Shown piece by piece: positions 1 through 7,722 of a stretch of DNA of 64,000 nt (the stretch's first letter is position 1; the number at the start of each line of letters is the position of its first letter). A program made the position numbers and the translations under genes. This DNA is from Streptomyces sp. NBC_01498 (GTDB lineage Bacteria; Actinomycetota; Actinomycetes; Streptomycetales; Streptomycetaceae): contig NZ_CP109598.1 of NCBI RefSeq assembly GCF_036327775.1, forward strand, positions 4,216,001 through 4,280,000, in the 5' to 3' direction. Below the pieces are notes generated by a model that was not told the DNA's origin, searched no databases, and saw nothing but the letters and a program-made list of their open reading frames with translations.

Positions 1-308
1 AGTCGGGGGCCCGTGCCTTCGTGCTCGTCGACGATCCCGCCGTCCCCGAGGCCGTGTTCGACGGTGGGTCGCTGCCGGGTCTCTTCGCTCACGCGATTGG
101 CCTGTTTCCGTACGATCCCAGGCAGACGGTGGCCGGATATCTACGGCGGCACGGTTTCGCGACCCACGAAGCGACCGACGGACGACACGTCCACGGGGAA
201 CGCGACGAGGCGACGGTCGCCGTGCGTTTCACGGAGGACGGCCTGATCGCGGCCGTGTCTCACGGTGCCCGGCCGGGGGCGCAGAGTGCGCGCGCCGTGT
301 CCGAATAG
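1..308 (+). CDS. C-terminal part of an unknown protein (partial at left edge)
   Basis: The frame is open from base 3 to a TAG stop at 306-308, giving about 101 residues that begin before the window. The protein is acidic and soluble, with no membrane segment and no motif I recognise. It contains two short beta-rich stretches (around AFVLVDDPAV and EATVAVRFTEDG). Codon third positions are GC-rich like those of the neighbours, so it is probably real coding sequence, but no function can be given. Confidence 0.55.
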   Translation, partial: SGARAFVLVDDPAVPEAVFDGGSLPGLFAHAIGLFPYDPRQTVAGYLRRHGFATHEATDGRHVHGERDEATVAVRFTEDGLIAAVSHGARPGAQSARAVSE

Positions 309-652
309 GCCGCAAACGTCTCTTGGCGTGATTCATGCCGTCGCGCGTGATCGCTCGTGCGTCGGCCGGGGGTCGTTTGCCGTTCGGATGGAACTACACC
401 TGCACGCGGCCAAAACGTGAGAAAGGCCGGATTGGCACAGAGTCAGGCGGACACGGGGCGTAGTCGTCGCAGTAAACGACCCACAAACGACCCCGGTCCG
501 GTGCTGCAACGAGAGCGGGAAATCGTCAGGGTGTAAGGGCGCCTTCCGCCGGTAGGGCACGTTCCGGTTTCACCGACAAGCTGAGAGCACTGACCAGTTC
601 TAACCATGTTGACAGTTGACAGATGTCTCATTCGAGAGGGCTGCACAGGCGC
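309..652. other. Intergenic region upstream of the acyl-CoA dehydrogenase gene
   Basis: No convincing gene is seen in these roughly 340 bases. Two overlapping TTGACA-like hexamers at about 607-620 resemble a -35 element ahead of the acyl-CoA dehydrogenase gene. An ATG at 623 is in frame with that gene but lacks a ribosome binding site, so this stretch is taken as leader. Confidence 0.4.
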
Positions 653-1855
653 ATGAGTGGCTATTTCACCACGGAATTCCATGAACGGCTCCGGGCCCAG
701 GTCCGGGCCTTCGCCGAGTCCGAAGTCCGTCCCCGCATACCCGAGATGGAGGCGTCCAAGTCCGTCCAGCACGAGCTGTCGCAGCTCATCGCCTGGCAGG
801 GCTGGCTCGGCGTCACCATCGATCCCGCGTACGGCGGCATGGGCGCCGGCCACGTCGCGAAGACGATCATCATCGAGGAGCTGGCGCGGGTCAGCGGGGC
901 CATGGGCGCCATGGTGCAGGCGTCACAGCTCGGCGTCGCGAAGATCATCCACTTCGGCAGCGACAGCCAGAAGAAGACCTGGCTCCCCGAGATCGCGGCC
1001 GGCGGCTGTCTGCCCACCATCGCCGTGACCGAGGCCGGTTCCGGCGGCCACGTCCTGGGCATGGAGGCCACCGCCCACCGCGACGGCGACGACTACATCC
1101 TCAACGGCTCGAAGGTCTTCGTCGGCAACTCGCACGTCGGGGATCTGCACGGTGTCGTGGTGCGCACCGGACCGGGCAGCAAGGGCCTCTCCGCGTTCCT
1201 CGTGGAGGCGGACCGCCCCGGCTTCTCGCTCGCCCCGCACCGGCCCGCGATGGGCCTGCACGGCTTCTCCTTCGGTGAGCTGATCTTCAACAACTGCCGG
1301 GTGCCCGCGGCGAATCTGCTGGGCAACGAGGGCGACGGGCTGCCCGTCGCGTACTCCTCCAGCATCCTGTACGGGCGGGCCAACCTCACCGCCGTCGCGC
1401 TGGGCATCCACCGGGCGATCCTGGAGGAGACGGTCAAGTTCGCCACCAGCCGCCAGCGCTACGGTGCTCCGCTCTCCGAACTCCCGACGATCAAGCAGAA
1501 GTTGGGGAAGATGCAGTCGCAGCTCATGACGGCGCGGCTGGCGGCCTACCACGCGGTGCATCTGCTGGACCAGGGACTGCCCTGCGACGCCGAGCTGATG
1601 AACGCCAAGCTGGTGAACGTCGAGTCGGCGATGGACTCCGCCCGTACGGCGATGGAGATCCACGCGGGCATCGGCCTGTCGGCGGACCGCCCGATCGAGC
1701 GCTACACGCGCGACGCGTTCCACATCTTCGCCCCGGCCGGCACCTCCGACATCCAGCTCCAGCGGCTGGCGGAGACGGCGCTGGGCACGTCCAAGGGCGA
1801 CTGGTCACGACGACTGGCCGCCCACACCGGAGTGGGGGCGGCCGTCCCGGTCTGA
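653..1855 (+). CDS. Acyl-CoA dehydrogenase family protein, catalytic Glu apparently replaced
   Basis: This 400-residue protein has the acyl-CoA dehydrogenase fold: an N-terminal helical domain, the flavin-binding segment TEAGSGGHVLGMEA in the middle, and a C-terminal helical domain ending in AGTSDIQLQR. The family normally oxidises the alpha-beta bond of an acyl-CoA using FAD and a catalytic Glu in the C-terminal YEGT motif. Here that motif reads APAGTS, with Ala at about residue 362, and I see no obvious replacement Glu in the helix used by isovaleryl-CoA-type enzymes. It may therefore act on an unusual substrate, by another mechanism, or not as a dehydrogenase. The ATG at 653 is preferred because it matches normal family N-termini; an in-frame ATG at 623 would add 10 residues. 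The gene stands alone. Confidence 0.85.
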   Translation: MSGYFTTEFHERLRAQVRAFAESEVRPRIPEMEASKSVQHELSQLIAWQGWLGVTIDPAYGGMGAGHVAKTIIIEELARVSGAMGAMVQASQLGVAKIIHFGSDSQKKTWLPEIAAGGCLPTIAVTEAGSGGHVLGMEATAHRDGDDYILNGSKVFVGNSHVGDLHGVVVRTGPGSKGLSAFLVEADRPGFSLAPHRPAMGLHGFSFGELIFNNCRVPAANLLGNEGDGLPVAYSSSILYGRANLTAVALGIHRAILEETVKFATSRQRYGAPLSELPTIKQKLGKMQSQLMTARLAAYHAVHLLDQGLPCDAELMNAKLVNVESAMDSARTAMEIHAGIGLSADRPIERYTRDAFHIFAPAGTSDIQLQRLAETALGTSKGDWSRRLAAHTGVGAAVPV

Positions 1856-1949
1856 CGGATCGTCAGACCGCGTGATGCTGTGTCGGTGACAAGCCGAGTG
1901 ACGTCGTGTCAGGTCCTGTCCGTGCGGACGGGGCCTGGTTCGCTGCACG

Positions 1950-2068
1950 ACGTGAAGGTTCCTTCACCGTGAGGTTCTCCTCGCCGCGAAGGTTTCCACG
2001 GCGTGAGCGTCTCCTGGACGTGAAGGTGCCCTCGTCGCGAAGGTCTCCTCGTCGTGAGGGTCGCCTCG
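1950..2068. repeat. Seven tandem 17-bp repeats between convergent genes
   Basis: Seven head-to-tail 17-bp units begin at 1950, 1967, 1984, 2001, 2018, 2035 and 2052. The approximate consensus is NCGYGARGGTNYCCTCG. They fill most of the space between the ends of the acyl-CoA dehydrogenase and GAF genes, which converge. Each unit is partly self-complementary (GAAGG against CCTC), so transcripts from either strand could fold. Copies differ by several substitutions, so the array is not recent. Confidence 0.85.
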
Positions 2069-2103
2069 CGGACGTCACCCGGTGAAGCGAGCGGGCCCGC
2101 CCG

Positions 2104-2682
2104 TCAGCGCGGGCCGCCGCCGGTACGCCGGTAGATGAGGTTCATCAGCTGGTCGCGGCTCTCCTTGATGAGCTGGAGGGTGTCGCGGCCCGTCTCCTTG
2201 CCGCGCGGGTCGGTCCCGACGAAGCAGACCGTGCCCAGCACCGTGTCCGTACGCTCGTCGATGAGCGGAGCGCCCGCGTACGTACGGATACCGATCAGGT
2301 CGACCACCTCGTTCGAGGCGAAGCGCGGGTACGCGTACACGTCCGGAAGTACCAGCGCCTTGCGGCGGTTGAGCACGTCCGGGCAGTACCCGTGGTCGCG
2401 GGACATGATCCGGCTCACCTCGGGCGCGCTGCTCGCCTCCGGTCCGGACGGGCCCGCCGGGGACGCGGACGGGGTGTGCAGCCCGGCGAAGAACTGGTGG
2501 CCGGTGATGAAGTTGACCATCGCGTACGGCGCGCCCGCCGCCTGCGCGAGCTGGGTCGCGAAGGCGTCGAACTCGGCGTCCGGCACATCGCCCAGGCCCA
2601 GTTCACGCAGCCGGGCCTCCCGCCGCGCCAATTCCGTGTCGGGCGCCGGGAGATGCAGGCCCGCTTCGCTGTCGTACGTCAT
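2104..2682 (-). CDS. GAF domain protein, last gene of the conservon
   Basis: The 192-residue protein is a single GAF-type domain (about residues 30-180), a small-molecule or cofactor sensing fold; the stretch YAGAPLIDER...LGTVCFVGTDPRG is typical of its second half. The start ATG overlaps the stop of the GTPase gene by four bases (ATGA), so it is translationally coupled to the conservon. Some Streptomyces conservons carry an extra fifth gene, often a cytochrome P450; here that position is held by a GAF protein. It is likely to modulate, or be read by, the CvnA-D membrane complex, but this is inference from position. No signal peptide or membrane segment is seen. Confidence 0.8.
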   Translation of the reverse strand: MTYDSEAGLHLPAPDTELARREARLRELGLGDVPDAEFDAFATQLAQAAGAPYAMVNFITGHQFFAGLHTPSASPAGPSGPEASSAPEVSRIMSRDHGYCPDVLNRRKALVLPDVYAYPRFASNEVVDLIGIRTYAGAPLIDERTDTVLGTVCFVGTDPRGKETGRDTLQLIKESRDQLMNLIYRRTGGGPR

Positions 2683-3329
2683 GAGGTGGCTCCCAGATCG
2701 CTGGAGTGCTGAAGGGGGGGTGCGGCGGGCGCGGCCCGGACGGCCTGCTCCCGCGCGCGGCGGAGCGAGACCGTGTGCGCGTACGAGACGAGTGAGACCA
2801 GTACGTGCTTCGCGGACCCGGGGTCGCGCGCGTCGCAGAGCAACACCGGTACGTCCGCCTTGAGTTCGAGCGCCTCACGGACCTCTTCCGAGCTGTACCG
2901 GTAGGCGTCCTCCGCGTCGAACTCGTTGACGGCGACGACGAACGGCACGTCGCGGCTCTCGAAGTACTCGACGGCGGCGAAGCAGTCGAGCAGCCGGCGG
3001 GTGTCGGCCAGGACGACGGCCCCGATGGCGCCCAGCGACAGGTCGTCCCAGGTGAACCAGAAACGCTGCTGGCCGGGAGTGCCGAAGAGCAGCAGCACCA
3101 TGTTCTGCTTCTGGAGGGTGATCCTGCCGAAGTCCAGGGCCACCGTGGTGGTGTCCTTCGACTCGATGCCCTCCAGCCGGTCCGTACCGGTACGGCTGCT
3201 CGCGGAGGTCAGGGTCTCCTCCGTCGACAGCGGTTTGATCTCGCTGACCGCGCCGATCATGGTGGTCTTGCCTACGCCGAAGCCGCCCCCGACCACTATC
3301 TTCAGGGCGATGGGATCGTCAGACGACAT
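2679..3329 (-). CDS. cvnD: Conservon GTPase CvnD (MglA/Ras-like)
   Basis: This 216-residue small GTPase carries the P-loop GGGFGVGKTT at residues 14-23, the G3 region FGTPGQQRF at 82-90 and a NEFD motif (variant of NKxD) at 135-138. In characterised conservons the D protein is a soluble GTPase that cycles nucleotide at the membrane with the A, B and C partners, resembling eukaryotic G-protein signalling. The ATG at 3329 is chosen over an upstream in-frame start at 3347 because the P-loop then has the usual family spacing and GGGG lies upstream. It overlaps the DUF742 gene by 11 bases and the GAF gene by four. Confidence 0.92.
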   Translation of the reverse strand: MSSDDPIALKIVVGGGFGVGKTTMIGAVSEIKPLSTEETLTSASSRTGTDRLEGIESKDTTTVALDFGRITLQKQNMVLLLFGTPGQQRFWFTWDDLSLGAIGAVVLADTRRLLDCFAAVEYFESRDVPFVVAVNEFDAEDAYRYSSEEVREALELKADVPVLLCDARDPGSAKHVLVSLVSYAHTVSLRRAREQAVRAAPAAPPLQHSSDLGATS

Positions 3330-3693
3330 AGGTTCGTAGCCCCTCAAGCACTGCCTCCAGCAGGTTCGGATCTTTCGGGTCGGCCGTACGCGTCGGCATG
3401 GCCATGATGAGCGCGCCCGCGTCCAGCAGATCGGAGAGCAGGATCTTCGCCACCTGGACCGGCTGGCCCAGGGTGGCGGCGACCTCCGCGACCGACCGTG
3501 CCTCGCCGCGGCAGAGCGCGAGACAGTGTGCCGCCTCCGGACTGAGGTAGCCCTCCGGCGCGGTGGCGCGCGCCTTGAGGAGCGACGACAGACTCATCTC
3601 GTTCGTGGGCCTGGTGCGCCCACCCGTCAGGGCGTACGGACGGAGCTCGTGCTCGTCGTCGTCGACCCAGGGGGTGCCGTCTAAAGCCGACAT
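3319..3693 (-). CDS. cvnC: DUF742 protein CvnC
   Basis: The 124-residue protein matches the DUF742 component of conservons: an N-terminal WVDDDEHELRPYALTGGRTRP segment, then a winged-helix-like core (LSPEAAHCLALCRGEARSVAEVAATL...VAKILLSDLLDAGAL). It is the C component of the CvnABCD complex and probably bridges the roadblock protein and the GTPase. It starts two bases from the end of cvnB and overlaps cvnD, so the genes are tightly coupled. No catalytic residues are expected in this family. Confidence 0.9.
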   Translation of the reverse strand: MSALDGTPWVDDDEHELRPYALTGGRTRPTNEMSLSSLLKARATAPEGYLSPEAAHCLALCRGEARSVAEVAATLGQPVQVAKILLSDLLDAGALIMAMPTRTADPKDPNLLEAVLEGLRTYVV

Positions 3694-3694
3694 G

Positions 3695-4132
3695 TCAGAG
3701 TGCCCGGTCGTCGGAGGCGGGCTGCCTGAGCCGTGGCGGCGTACTCAGGTGTTCGGGCACGCTCTTGACGAGCTGACCCATCTCGAAACCGACCGCGCCC
3801 AGGTCGGCGCTGTCGGAGGCCAGCACGCCCAGGACGGCGCCGGGGCCGGCCATGGACACGAAGAGCAGTCCGTTGTCGTGCTCCACCACCACCTGCCTGA
3901 CCCGGCCGTCGGCGGGACCCTTGATGTCACGGACGCCGCCGGCCAGGGAACAGAGCGCGGTGCTGATCGCACTGAGCTTGTCCGCCGAGTCGATGCTCAG
4001 ACCGTAGGAATGCTTGCGCACTCCGTCGCTGGAAGCCAGGACAGCGCCTTCGGTACCGGGGACGCGCCTGATGAAATCAGCCATCAACCAGTCCAGATCG
4101 GGCTGCTGGGCCGAAAAAACTTCGTTTGGCAA
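3695..4132 (-). CDS. cvnB: Roadblock/LC7 domain protein CvnB
   Basis: This 145-residue roadblock/LC7 domain protein (LDWLMADFIRRVPGTEGAVLASSDG..., then LCSLAGGVRDI and a C-terminal MAGPGAVLGVLAS strand pair) is the B subunit of a conservon. Such proteins regulate the nucleotide state of MglA/CvnD-type GTPases. The start is a TTG at 4132 with GGAG about eight bases upstream. It lies 43 bases after cvnA. Confidence 0.9.
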   Translation of the reverse strand: MPNEVFSAQQPDLDWLMADFIRRVPGTEGAVLASSDGVRKHSYGLSIDSADKLSAISTALCSLAGGVRDIKGPADGRVRQVVVEHDNGLLFVSMAGPGAVLGVLASDSADLGAVGFEMGQLVKSVPEHLSTPPRLRQPASDDRAL

Positions 4133-4175
4133 GGGAGTGACTCCGTAAGTGGTTGGGCGACCGCCGAAGGCAGCG

Positions 4176-6509
4176 TCAGCTCGTCTGGTCGGGGGGCCCC
4201 TGCGGGCCGTCTTCCGAACTGGCGAGCCTGATGCCGGAGGCGAAACGAGCCATCAGATCCGGATTCGGGGCGACGACCTGCCGGTCGGCGTCGGCGAGCC
4301 GCGGGAACTCGGGTCCGCGGTACGTCTCGCTCCGCCGGGGCAGCGTGGGCCGACGACCGGGGGAAGCGCCGGCGTCGCTGGGGGGTGAGGCCGGGGTGGA
4401 TCGGGGGACCTCGGGGGGTATGTCGGCAGAGCCGGTGGTGGAGCGGCCGGCACTGGATGGGCCGGGGTTGGGGTGGGCGGTGGCGGGGGGTCGGCCGCCA
4501 CCCTGGTGACCGGAGTCCTGGTGGTTTCCGGTGAGGTACGGGGAGTCCGAGCGGCTCCCCGCGTGGGCGCCGCCGCTGTGGGCGGTGCTCGCGGCGTAGG
4601 CGGACTTCCGCTGGGGGAGCGGGAGTTCACCGTTGCCGCCGGTTCCGTTGCTGCTGCCGTTGGCGCTGTTGCCGCCGTTCGATCCGGCAGCCGCCGCGGC
4701 AGCCGCGGCGTGGGCCGCGGGGGAGCCTATGCGGCGTACGGACGTGGACGACTCGCCGTGCGAACCGCGGCCGTTGCGGGAGCCGCGGGCGCCCGCCTCG
4801 GCCGGGAGCGAGCCGCGGTGGTCGGCGCCGCCGGACGCGTGCTGGGGGACTCCGTACGGCGACTGGTGGGGCGTCTGGGGTGCTTGGGGGGTCTGGTGTG
4901 TCTGGGGTGTCTCGTACGTCGAGTGGGTCGTCTGGTGCGACTCGTACGTCTGGTGAGCTGTCGAGGGGGTGGGGTGGGAGGCCGACGCGTGGGGCTGGTG
5001 CGCCTGGTGAGTCGTCTGGTGGTCCGGGAGGAACTGCGACGCGGCCGGGGAGCCGGTCGTGGCGGACGTCGGCTGCGGGTGCGGCCAGGCGCCGTCCGAC
5101 GGGGACTCGGGGGTCTGCTGCGTACGCGGCGTGTGCTCCGGCGCGTGCTCCTGCTGCCGGGACCGCCCCTGCTCCTGGCCCTGACGCTGGGCGGGCGCGG
5201 GCGCCGCGGAGTCGAGCAGCGCGCTCGGCAGGACGACGACGGCCTGCGTACCGCCGTAGATGTTCCGCCGCAGCGCCACGTCGATGTCGTGCCTGCGCGC
5301 GATCTGCGCGACCACGAACAGACCGATCCGGCCGTCCTCCAGCTGCGCGCGGATGTCGAACTGGTCCGGCCGGGTGAGCAGCCGGTTCATCCGCTCCAGC
5401 TTGTCGGGCGCCATCGGCAGACCGCGGTCGTCGATCTCGATCGCGAGACCGGCCGGGACACGCTCGGCGCGCAGCGTCACCTGGGTCTCGGGGGCGGAGA
5501 ACCGGGCCGCGTTCTCGACGAGTTCGGCCAGCAGGTGGATGACCTCGGCCGCCGCGTAGCCGGGCAGCGTGCCCTCGGGCGGCTGGATGACACGTACGCG
5601 CGCGTACTGCTCGATCTCGGCGACACCCTGGCGCAGCACGGTCGGCAGCGGCACGGGCTTGTTGATACGGCGGGGGACCGCGCCGCCCATCACGGCCAGG
5701 CTCTCCACCTGGCGGCGGAACTGGGTGACCAGGTGGTCGACACCGAACAGGCCGCCGAGCAGGTCCGGGTCCTCGACCTCGCTCTCCAGATTGTCCAGCC
5801 GGGCCAGCGCGCGGTTGACCAGCGCGTGCAGCCGCTGCGCGATGTTGACGAACACGTCGACCTGCTGGCGGGCGCCCGCCTCGGCGACGGCGGCCAGCGC
5901 CTGGTGCTGCGCGAGACGCAGGGTCTGTTCCAGGTCCGCGAACGGGTTGCCCTGGCTGACCGGGTGCGGCAGCGCCTCGGGCAGCTGGGGGCGCTCGCCG
6001 CGGCTGATCTGCTCCAGCAGCTGGGCGATGCTCTTCTGCCCCTCGGCGGTCACGGCCTCGAAGCGCTCGACCCACTGGCGGGCCGACGTGGCGTTCGTGA
6101 CCCGCTGTTCGTGCACGGCGGCGGCGACGGCGGCGGCCTTGCGGGCCGCGTTGACCGTCATGGCCAGGCCGATCACGGCGGCGGCGCCGGAGACGGACCA
6201 GGTCTCCACGGAGTTCCCGGCGTAGTGCCACATGGACCCGGAGCCGGCGGCCAGCACCATGACGGAGGCCACGGGCGTCACGACGAGCGAGCGGATCCGC
6301 TTGCGCAGACCCTTCTCGGTGGCCAGATTCCGGCCGGCCTTGACCGGGGCGGCGGGCCCCGTCTGGGACTGGACGTGGTTCTGAGCCTGGATCTGGGCCT
6401 GGTTCTGAGGCTGGGCCTGGTCGGCGGACCGGCTGTTCCGTGCGGAACGTCCGCGCCGCCGGCCGTTACGACGGTCGGCGGGGGCGGCGTGCGGGGAGAG
6501 TTCAGGCAT
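4176..6509 (-). CDS. cvnA: Sensor histidine-kinase-like protein CvnA
   Basis: The 777-residue protein is the membrane sensor of the conservon. After a basic N-terminus there are two membrane segments (roughly residues 65-120), a dimerisation-like region (LFGVDHLVTQFRRQVES) and a HATPase domain (LAELVENAARFSAP, IEIDDRGLPM, DGRIGLFVVAQIA) up to about residue 430. The remaining 350 residues are low complexity, with a His/Gln/Thr/Pro-rich stretch and long Ala, Gly and Asn runs, and are probably disordered. The ATG at 6509 is preferred because GAGGA lies five bases upstream; an open frame extends further 5-prime to 6800. Conservon A proteins recruit the B, C and D partners to the membrane; whether this one phosphorylates anything is unclear. 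Confidence 0.9.
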   Translation of the reverse strand: MPELSPHAAPADRRNGRRRGRSARNSRSADQAQPQNQAQIQAQNHVQSQTGPAAPVKAGRNLATEKGLRKRIRSLVVTPVASVMVLAAGSGSMWHYAGNSVETWSVSGAAAVIGLAMTVNAARKAAAVAAAVHEQRVTNATSARQWVERFEAVTAEGQKSIAQLLEQISRGERPQLPEALPHPVSQGNPFADLEQTLRLAQHQALAAVAEAGARQQVDVFVNIAQRLHALVNRALARLDNLESEVEDPDLLGGLFGVDHLVTQFRRQVESLAVMGGAVPRRINKPVPLPTVLRQGVAEIEQYARVRVIQPPEGTLPGYAAAEVIHLLAELVENAARFSAPETQVTLRAERVPAGLAIEIDDRGLPMAPDKLERMNRLLTRPDQFDIRAQLEDGRIGLFVVAQIARRHDIDVALRRNIYGGTQAVVVLPSALLDSAAPAPAQRQGQEQGRSRQQEHAPEHTPRTQQTPESPSDGAWPHPQPTSATTGSPAASQFLPDHQTTHQAHQPHASASHPTPSTAHQTYESHQTTHSTYETPQTHQTPQAPQTPHQSPYGVPQHASGGADHRGSLPAEAGARGSRNGRGSHGESSTSVRRIGSPAAHAAAAAAAAGSNGGNSANGSSNGTGGNGELPLPQRKSAYAASTAHSGGAHAGSRSDSPYLTGNHQDSGHQGGGRPPATAHPNPGPSSAGRSTTGSADIPPEVPRSTPASPPSDAGASPGRRPTLPRRSETYRGPEFPRLADADRQVVAPNPDLMARFASGIRLASSEDGPQGPPDQTS

Positions 6510-7200
6510 AAATGTCCTCGGTACGACGGGGACCGGCGGATGAAGGTGAAGGGGCCGCGCTTCGGCGCCGGCTGGGGGCTCCGGATACGTGTGCCGGGCG
6601 TCGTCGGCCGGACCGGGCAGCCAGGGGACGCCCCGGCTCACCGTCCCGGGCGCCGCCCTCGGGAGCTGCCGCGTCGGCCGGTCGGCACGTCCGGGCCGGC
6701 GGGGCGAGCGTGAGGAAGCGGACCATGGGGATAAGGAGCCTTCACAGACGGGCAGTTGGACGGGGCAGGCACATGCCAGCGTCATTAGGAGCCATAACAA
6801 GCTTGGTAGCTGGGCGCGTTCGCCGCCACGGGCGGAGGGGGTCGTTCAGTGGTCGTTTGACCCTCGGGGCGTCGCCCGGTGAACCGCGCAAAAGCGGCTA
6901 TTCACTTGAATACTCACTCGAACGCAAAGGCGCCGTCGGTGTGATCCGACGCGGAAACGACCGCCAAACGATCGAAATCGCGGACTGGCGCGATCGGCGG
7001 AGGTTCGCGATTGAGGAGAAGGTAAGAAGAAATTGAGGAGGCGCTCTCGGCGCGCACGCGACAATCTTCTATCCAACTCTCCCCGGTGGCAAGGCACTTG
7101 AAACATGATCGACCTCCACGACGGGGAGAATCGGTGGAGTGGGAGTGGGCGCGGGAGTTCTGTGTGGGTGTGGGAGTTCCGCGTGGGCGTGCGCGCGGGC
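6510..7200. other. Intergenic region upstream of the conservon
   Basis: About 690 bases precede cvnA. Bases 6510-6880 are GC-rich with no convincing gene. Bases 6885-7085 are less GC-rich than the surroundings, which fits promoter DNA for the conservon or for an unannotated transcript. No clear promoter consensus or terminator was found. Confidence 0.4.
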
Positions 7201-7508
7201 GTGGAGGTGGGCGGGCGCGTGGGCGTGTGCCGCGCGTGGAGGTGGGCGTGCGCGTGGGCGTGTGCCGCGCGTGGAGGTGGGCGGGCGCGTGGGCGTGTGC
7301 CGCGCGTGGAGGTGGGCGGGCGCGTGGGCGTGTGCCGCGCGTGGAGGTGGGCGTGCGCGTGGGCGTGTGCCGCGCGTGGAGGTGGGCGGGCGCGTGGGCG
7401 TGTGCCGCGCGTGGAGGTGGGCGTGCGCGTGGGCGTGTGCCGCGCGTGGAGGTGGGCGTGCGCGTGGGCGTGTGCCGCGCGTGGAGGTGGGCGTACGCCT
7501 GGGCGTGG
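7201..7508. repeat. 35-bp minisatellite, 8 full copies plus a partial
   Basis: Units of 35 bp start at 7201, 7236, 7271, 7306, 7341, 7376, 7411 and 7446, with a diverged partial copy at 7481. Each unit begins GTGGAGGTGGGCG and ends GTGTGCCGCGC. Copies are almost identical; the main variable site is base 14 of the unit, which reads G,T,G,G,T,G,T,T through the eight copies. Because 35 is not a multiple of three and the unit has no stops, every frame stays open across it, producing long spurious reading frames. The plus strand has several GGG runs per unit, enough for G-quadruplex formation. There are no unique spacers, so it is not a CRISPR array. Confidence 0.93.
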
Positions 7509-7722
7509 TCACGGACGCGGGCCGTGGGCGCACGGCGCACGGGGTGCGTGATCGCGGGAGTCGGCCGAGGCGGCGGTGAGGTGGCGGCGAGGCCGGGCGG
7601 GGAGTCGCGTCGCTGGGGCCGCGTCGTTGTGGCCGCCCGCCGGGCACCGCCCGGCTCGCTCATCCGTCCCCTCCGCTCCTCCGTCTCTCCGTCCCGCCGT
7701 CCCGCGCATTTCCCTCGGCGCC

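Noticed and set aside
4473..6713. 746-codon frame opposite cvnA
   Set aside because: Shadow of a high-GC gene: the translated sequence is low-complexity Arg/Gly/Val and the opposite strand encodes clear kinase motifs.
7201..7508. CRISPR array
   Set aside because: Units are contiguous with no unique spacers and no cas genes are nearby.
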